Assembly (NCBI GenBank): GCA_903906695.1
Contig: CAIVLG010000160.1
Span: 1 to 35,193 of the forward strand
Direction: 5' to 3'
DNA: 35,193 bases
Origin: an uncultured beta proteobacterium
GTDB taxonomy: Bacteria > Pseudomonadota > Gammaproteobacteria > Burkholderiales > Burkholderiaceae_C
The translations under genes were made by a program, and so were the position numbers. Positions within the stretch are counted from its first letter, which is position 1, and each line of letters opens with the position of its first letter. Positions 32,362 to 35,193 of this stretch are shown in pieces. The notes under the pieces are model-generated. The model did no database searches. It saw only the letters and a program-made list of their open reading frames with translations, and was not told the origin of the DNA.

Positions 32362-33138
32362 TTGATCGCCGCTACTTTGGCACGCTGGGGCATTTCTTCG
32401 CTTGCCTTGATCGATCCAGACCATGTCGAACCGCACAACGCCGATGCGGGCGAGTTTCACTCGCAATTTGATGAGGGCCGGAACAAGGCCATCGTGGTGG
32501 CCAGTACAGTTCGCCGGCTGCTGCATCCGGGAGGTCAGGTCACAGCGCATGATCAAAGCGTACTCGCTGCCCTGCCGTTTTCCGCTGCACGACGCGCGGA
32601 TGTCATCATCAGCTGCGTTGATGACGATGGTGCCCGCTTGATAGCCAGCCTGATTGCCAGCAGTCATTCGCGGATACATCTGGACATCGGTACACAGGTC
32701 ACCAAGGGCAATGCCGGTCGCCGTACGGCCGGCGCCGACATTCGGCTGATCATTCCGGGACGTACACCCCGATGCCTAGCCTGCTTTGGTGGCTTCGCGC
32801 AACAGCACGATCTGGCACGACTGGCTGGCTTCGAGACGCTGCCCACGCCGGGCTGGCAACAAACACGCAGCGGCTCGTTGCGGACGGTCAACCAGATAGC
32901 GGCTCACCTGGGGCTTCGCCTGATCGAGCGGATGGCGAGCGGTGAGATCTGTCATTCCACATGGCTGCGTTACGAGGACGCTCCCTTGCCAACCCTGCGG
33001 GAAATAAACCCTGAAGACATGGCAGTTTGCCCAATCTGCACCGGACATGCAGCCAGCGGTGACGCTGTTCTTGTCAATCGCGATACGAAGATCAGACAAA
33101 TCGTGCGTGCAATTACAAACCCGAGGTCCGGCTCCTGA
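32362..33138 (+). CDS. ThiF/E1-like adenylyltransferase, probably 5'-truncated
   Basis: This is a 258 aa protein if translation starts at TTG 32362. The Rossmann-type ATP fold is clear: ATLARWGISSLALIDPDHVEPHNADAGEF, RKADVIISCVDDDGAR-like strands, IASSHSRIHLDIGTQVTKGNAGR. Two Cys pairs, CLAC (residues about 136-139) and CPIC (about 224-227), could bind zinc. The ATP loop lies upstream of every usual start: in frame 32335-32361 encodes IIGVSRTGS, and the frame is open to 32224 without ATG, GTG or TTG before the loop. The gene runs head-to-head into the ATPase gene and their 5' ends overlap. It may be a remnant, or start at a non-standard codon. Members activate ubiquitin-like or sulphur-carrier proteins. 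Confidence 0.7.
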   Translation: MIAATLARWGISSLALIDPDHVEPHNADAGEFHSQFDEGRNKAIVVASTVRRLLHPGGQVTAHDQSVLAALPFSAARRADVIISCVDDDGARLIASLIASSHSRIHLDIGTQVTKGNAGRRTAGADIRLIIPGRTPRCLACFGGFAQQHDLARLAGFETLPTPGWQQTRSGSLRTVNQIAAHLGLRLIERMASGEICHSTWLRYEDAPLPTLREINPEDMAVCPICTGHAASGDAVLVNRDTKIRQIVRAITNPRSGS

Positions 33139-33193
33139 AAAAAGACGATTTCCCGGCCCATAAAGAATTCATGAATCGACAGGAATTCAAGCC

Positions 33194-34741
33194 ATGAACA
33201 TTGAAACTCTTACCCGTCGCCCAGCAGGTTGGCGGGCAATATTGTTGGGCGTCACCGTCGCCGCGCTCCTTGGCGTAGGTGCGGCAATTCTGCCGGAAGC
33301 CATCGCCAATAGCCCGAAGCACGTATTCATGATCTCGTCCCACCCAAGTAAAGCCTCGGCATCAATGATCATTGTGTGCTTAACCTTCGTCCTAATTGCC
33401 TGGCGGACAACATGGGTCGACCAACTCGGAAAGCCCTCGGCGAAATCTCTTTTCGTGTTGTCCACCGCCCCCATTCTTATTCCTTACCTGACCAACCCTC
33501 TAAGTTTTATGTTGAACGGAAATGTTCGCCCAAACTGGCAGTTGTGGTTCCTGAAGGATGCGACACCCTACTTCGAGGCATCCTTGCTGGCGACGGTCAT
33601 GCTCTTTGCTGTGGCGGCATCAGCAATTTCACGCAACTTATCCGCTTCAATCAGAAATGACGAAGATAAGTCAGGATTACCAACCACAATCCCGCCGCAC
33701 CTGACGGTCGCTACGGGTCTCGCAATATGGACAGCAATCGTTAGTGTCCTCGGCAAGCATCCCCTGGCCTCCCTCTCCGGTGTTCTAGTAGTCGGCTTCT
33801 TTTGGATTCGCTTTCAGATAAGTACGACTACACGCTGTTCGTGCTTCTGCACATCGCTTGCTGTAACGCTTGGATATGCTCTTGGCGCACTATGGCCACT
33901 AATGTGGTGTTTCATCTTGCGCCACTGGGGCCTCGTTGCTTTCGCCGCCGGACTTGGCGTTGTGCTTAACTTTTTCGTCCGAGACTCAGACGATTCCAAA
34001 GGTTGGCGCCTCGCTGCGGAAGGGGCAATAATTGGCGCCATTGGAAGCTCTGTTGGTGTGGGACTTTCAGTCGTTTGGGTCTTCGTCGAACTTGGCATAG
34101 AAACCCTCCTGGGCGTCGAAAAACACCCTACCAAATGGGCTGATGTCCTGACGCAAGCTGGTGTCCTGATTCAGGATAGATTCGGTCTCGGTTATGCGGC
34201 GGCAAACGTCCGCGATATTCTGGTCTCGGCGAATTGGTTGGGGGCAGTGCGTGTTGTCACACTCCCGCATGCTTGGGACGACTACATACTGCTGACCTTG
34301 ATGGGGAAATATGGCTTGTTCGCCGGGGTGGTTGTCGTCATGATATTGATGATTTTCTTGTGGCTCACATACAGTGGAGTCCAAAAACTCAATCAGGGGT
34401 TCCTCCGAACCTTCGGACTGATGCTTTGGAGTTTTCTTGCACTGTCTTGTGTCATCAATCTTCAGGCCAACATAGGGATTCTGCCTGGTGTACCGTACCT
34501 CGGACTGCCATTCCTCTCGTATCACTGGTTCTTGGCAATGCTTGGTGGGGTAGTCATGGGTATGGCGCTACGTGGATACACTGAATGCAGTATTGACCGC
34601 ACGGGGAGAACTTCAAACTGCGAACACGAACCGCTGCAAATGCGGGACGAACGGCAACGCAACTGCCCGGTGATCGACCGCGGAATCGCCGACCAACCAG
34701 CATTGAACGGACAAGATCCCGCAGCATTACTCACCTGTTGA
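33194..34741 (+). CDS. Divergent SEDS (FtsW/RodA-like) membrane protein
   Basis: This 515 aa polytopic protein has about ten hydrophobic segments and a hydrophilic end. The C-terminal half follows the SEDS plan: IQDRFGLGYAAAN with Asp328 where SEDS glycosyltransferases have their essential extracellular Asp (DP...GxGYQ), LPHAWDDYILLTLMGKYGLFAG like the P-E-x-x-TDFIFSVIGEELG block, and NIGILPGVPYLGLPFLSYHW (about 430-447) like [23 protein letters not shown]. SEDS proteins polymerise peptidoglycan with a partner penicillin-binding protein. No such partner is nearby. The first 120 residues are not similar. The gene is more AT-rich than its surroundings and is the last complete one in the element. 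Confidence 0.7.
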   Translation: MNIETLTRRPAGWRAILLGVTVAALLGVGAAILPEAIANSPKHVFMISSHPSKASASMIIVCLTFVLIAWRTTWVDQLGKPSAKSLFVLSTAPILIPYLTNPLSFMLNGNVRPNWQLWFLKDATPYFEASLLATVMLFAVAASAISRNLSASIRNDEDKSGLPTTIPPHLTVATGLAIWTAIVSVLGKHPLASLSGVLVVGFFWIRFQISTTTRCSCFCTSLAVTLGYALGALWPLMWCFILRHWGLVAFAAGLGVVLNFFVRDSDDSKGWRLAAEGAIIGAIGSSVGVGLSVVWVFVELGIETLLGVEKHPTKWADVLTQAGVLIQDRFGLGYAAANVRDILVSANWLGAVRVVTLPHAWDDYILLTLMGKYGLFAGVVVVMILMIFLWLTYSGVQKLNQGFLRTFGLMLWSFLALSCVINLQANIGILPGVPYLGLPFLSYHWFLAMLGGVVMGMALRGYTECSIDRTGRTSNCEHEPLQMRDERQRNCPVIDRGIADQPALNGQDPAALLTC

Positions 34742-34772
34742 ATTCGCCCGGTATCATGGTGTCAACCATACG

Positions 34773-34865
34773 CCACCACCATTCAAAGGTCAGACTTGCT
34801 CTGGCCTTTCTTTTGCGCCCGCAATCCCCAGCGATGGCGGTGCTTCCCGGGCAATACGAATTCAG
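34773..34865 (+). repeat. Right copy of the 93-bp direct repeat (attR-like)
   Basis: It matches 21394-21486 without gaps at 84 of 93 positions by eye, and begins CCACCACCATTC just like the tRNA 3' end. No tRNA body precedes it: the bases upstream are the end of the SEDS gene region. It closes the accessory region, and the HsdM-like frame starts inside it. Confidence 0.75.
34785..34815 (+). terminator. Terminator in the right repeat
   Basis: The stem AAAGGTCAGA / TCTGGCCTTT with loop CTTGC is followed by CTTTT. One G-C pair of the tRNA terminator is a U-G wobble here. It lies 43 bp after the SEDS gene stop and would end its transcript. Confidence 0.7.
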
Positions 34866-35193
34866 GCAAGCGACAGATCTGAAATTAGAAAGTATTTCTT
34901 TCATCTCCATATCCTGCGAAGAGCGGTCCCGGTACAACGAATTTGATAGTAATAAGGTGCCGCTGCCAAGGGAGAACAGTTGGCCACTCGATGAATTTCG
35001 AGGCTATGTGTTCGCATTGCTGTTCTACAAGCGCATCAGCGACTGTTTTGACGAAGAAGTCCGCACCCAAGTGGCCACCCTGATCAAGGCGGGGGTGCCA
35101 CAGGATCAAGCGCTCTCGCTGGCGCGGGATCCGCAGAATCACCACTTCGTTGTTCCCGAACCCTCAGTTTGGGCGACCGTGGCGCGCACCGCC
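34834..35193 (+). CDS. hsdM: Partial HsdM-like type I methyltransferase N-terminus (5'-altered, runs off window)
   Basis: The frame is open from ATG 34834, inside the right repeat, to the end of the window (120 codons). From 34990 it reads DEFRGYVFALLFYKRISD, then CFDEEVRTQVATLIKAG, then FVVPEPSVWATVARTA, the N-terminal helical domain of type I methylases. Upstream residues (from MAVLPGQYEFRQATD) are translated repeat DNA and do not resemble HsdM; the usual LW-x-AAD-x-LRG helix before DEFRGYVF is missing. So the 5' end of hsdM was lost at or near the junction, or the start is unusual. HsdS and HsdR would lie beyond the window. Confidence 0.7.
   Translation, partial: MAVLPGQYEFRQATDLKLESISFISISCEERSRYNEFDSNKVPLPRENSWPLDEFRGYVFALLFYKRISDCFDEEVRTQVATLIKAGVPQDQALSLARDPQNHHFVVPEPSVWATVARTA

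Larger units (their letters stand above)
21394..34865. mobile_element. Putative integrative element at tRNA-Ala
   Basis: About 13.4 kb of accessory DNA is bounded by the 93-bp direct repeats. It carries a serine-recombinase module, AlpA-like regulator, TOPRIM replication-type protein, ParDE, repeat-rich intergenic DNA, DUF3489 and DUF6900-like genes, a VirD4/TraG-like ATPase, a ThiF-like protein and a SEDS-like protein. There is no tyrosine integrase, relaxase or mating-pair gene, so it is at most mobilisable or a decayed island. The exact ends are inferred from the repeats only. Confidence 0.6.

Noticed and set aside
34773..34830. Second tRNA-Ala at the right repeat
   Set aside because: Only the CCACCA end and downstream terminator are repeated. 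No cloverleaf can be drawn upstream of 34773.

Overview
The window looks like chromosome of a betaproteobacterium, most likely Burkholderiales (Comamonadaceae-like). The signs are high GC with GTG starts, a Bug/TctC solute receptor, and the housekeeping runs hslO-gamma carbonic anhydrase-xerD and queG/tsaE-amiC-(dedA)-mutL-tRNA-Ala. The genus cannot be fixed by reading alone. There are three regions.

Region 1 (1-11.48 kb) is a surface-polysaccharide locus with an embedded lasso-peptide (RiPP) module. It holds the end of a DUF7024 membrane glucosyltransferase, an undecaprenyl-phosphate sugar-1-phosphate transferase, two GT4 and one GT2 glycosyltransferases, a TylF-type O-methyltransferase, UDP-xylose synthase and a truncated UDP-glucose dehydrogenase. 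Between the two glycosyltransferase groups lie a PqqD-like leader-binding protein (B1 type), an asparagine-synthetase-like lasso cyclase, two tandem 51-52 aa precursors too short for routine ORF calling (5536-5694 and 5888-6043), and an HprK-like peptide kinase translationally coupled to a GT2. The leader protease (B2) and an exporter are absent from the window. The two precursors carry complementary departures from the lasso consensus, and the array arose by a tandem duplication that copied the end of the cyclase gene. The locus ends abruptly: ugd stops after about 65 codons against the 3' end of hslO.

Region 2 (11.46-21.4 kb) is housekeeping: hslO, gamma carbonic anhydrase, xerD, a TctC/Bug receptor, an AEC permease, queG, tsaE, amiC, a DedA protein, mutL and tRNA-Ala(CGC) with its terminator.

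Region 3 (21.4-34.9 kb) is a putative integrative element bounded by a gapless 93-bp direct repeat (84/93 identical by eye). The left copy starts in the CCA end of tRNA-Ala and includes its terminator. The right copy is 13,379 bp away. Inside are a three-gene serine-recombinase module, an AlpA-like regulator with a TOPRIM protein, a gene broken by an in-frame stop, a ParDE toxin-antitoxin pair, a gene-free block rich in repeats and palindromes (27.1-28.0 kb), DUF3489 and DUF6900-like genes, a large VirD4/TraG-like ATPase with a duplicated C-terminal module, a ThiF/E1-like protein lacking a normal start, and a divergent SEDS (FtsW/RodA-like) membrane protein. No relaxase or mating-pair genes are seen. 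A 5'-truncated HsdM reading frame begins inside the right repeat and runs off the window.

The least ordinary parts are the twin-precursor lasso locus and the SEDS/ThiF/VirD4-like cargo of the element.
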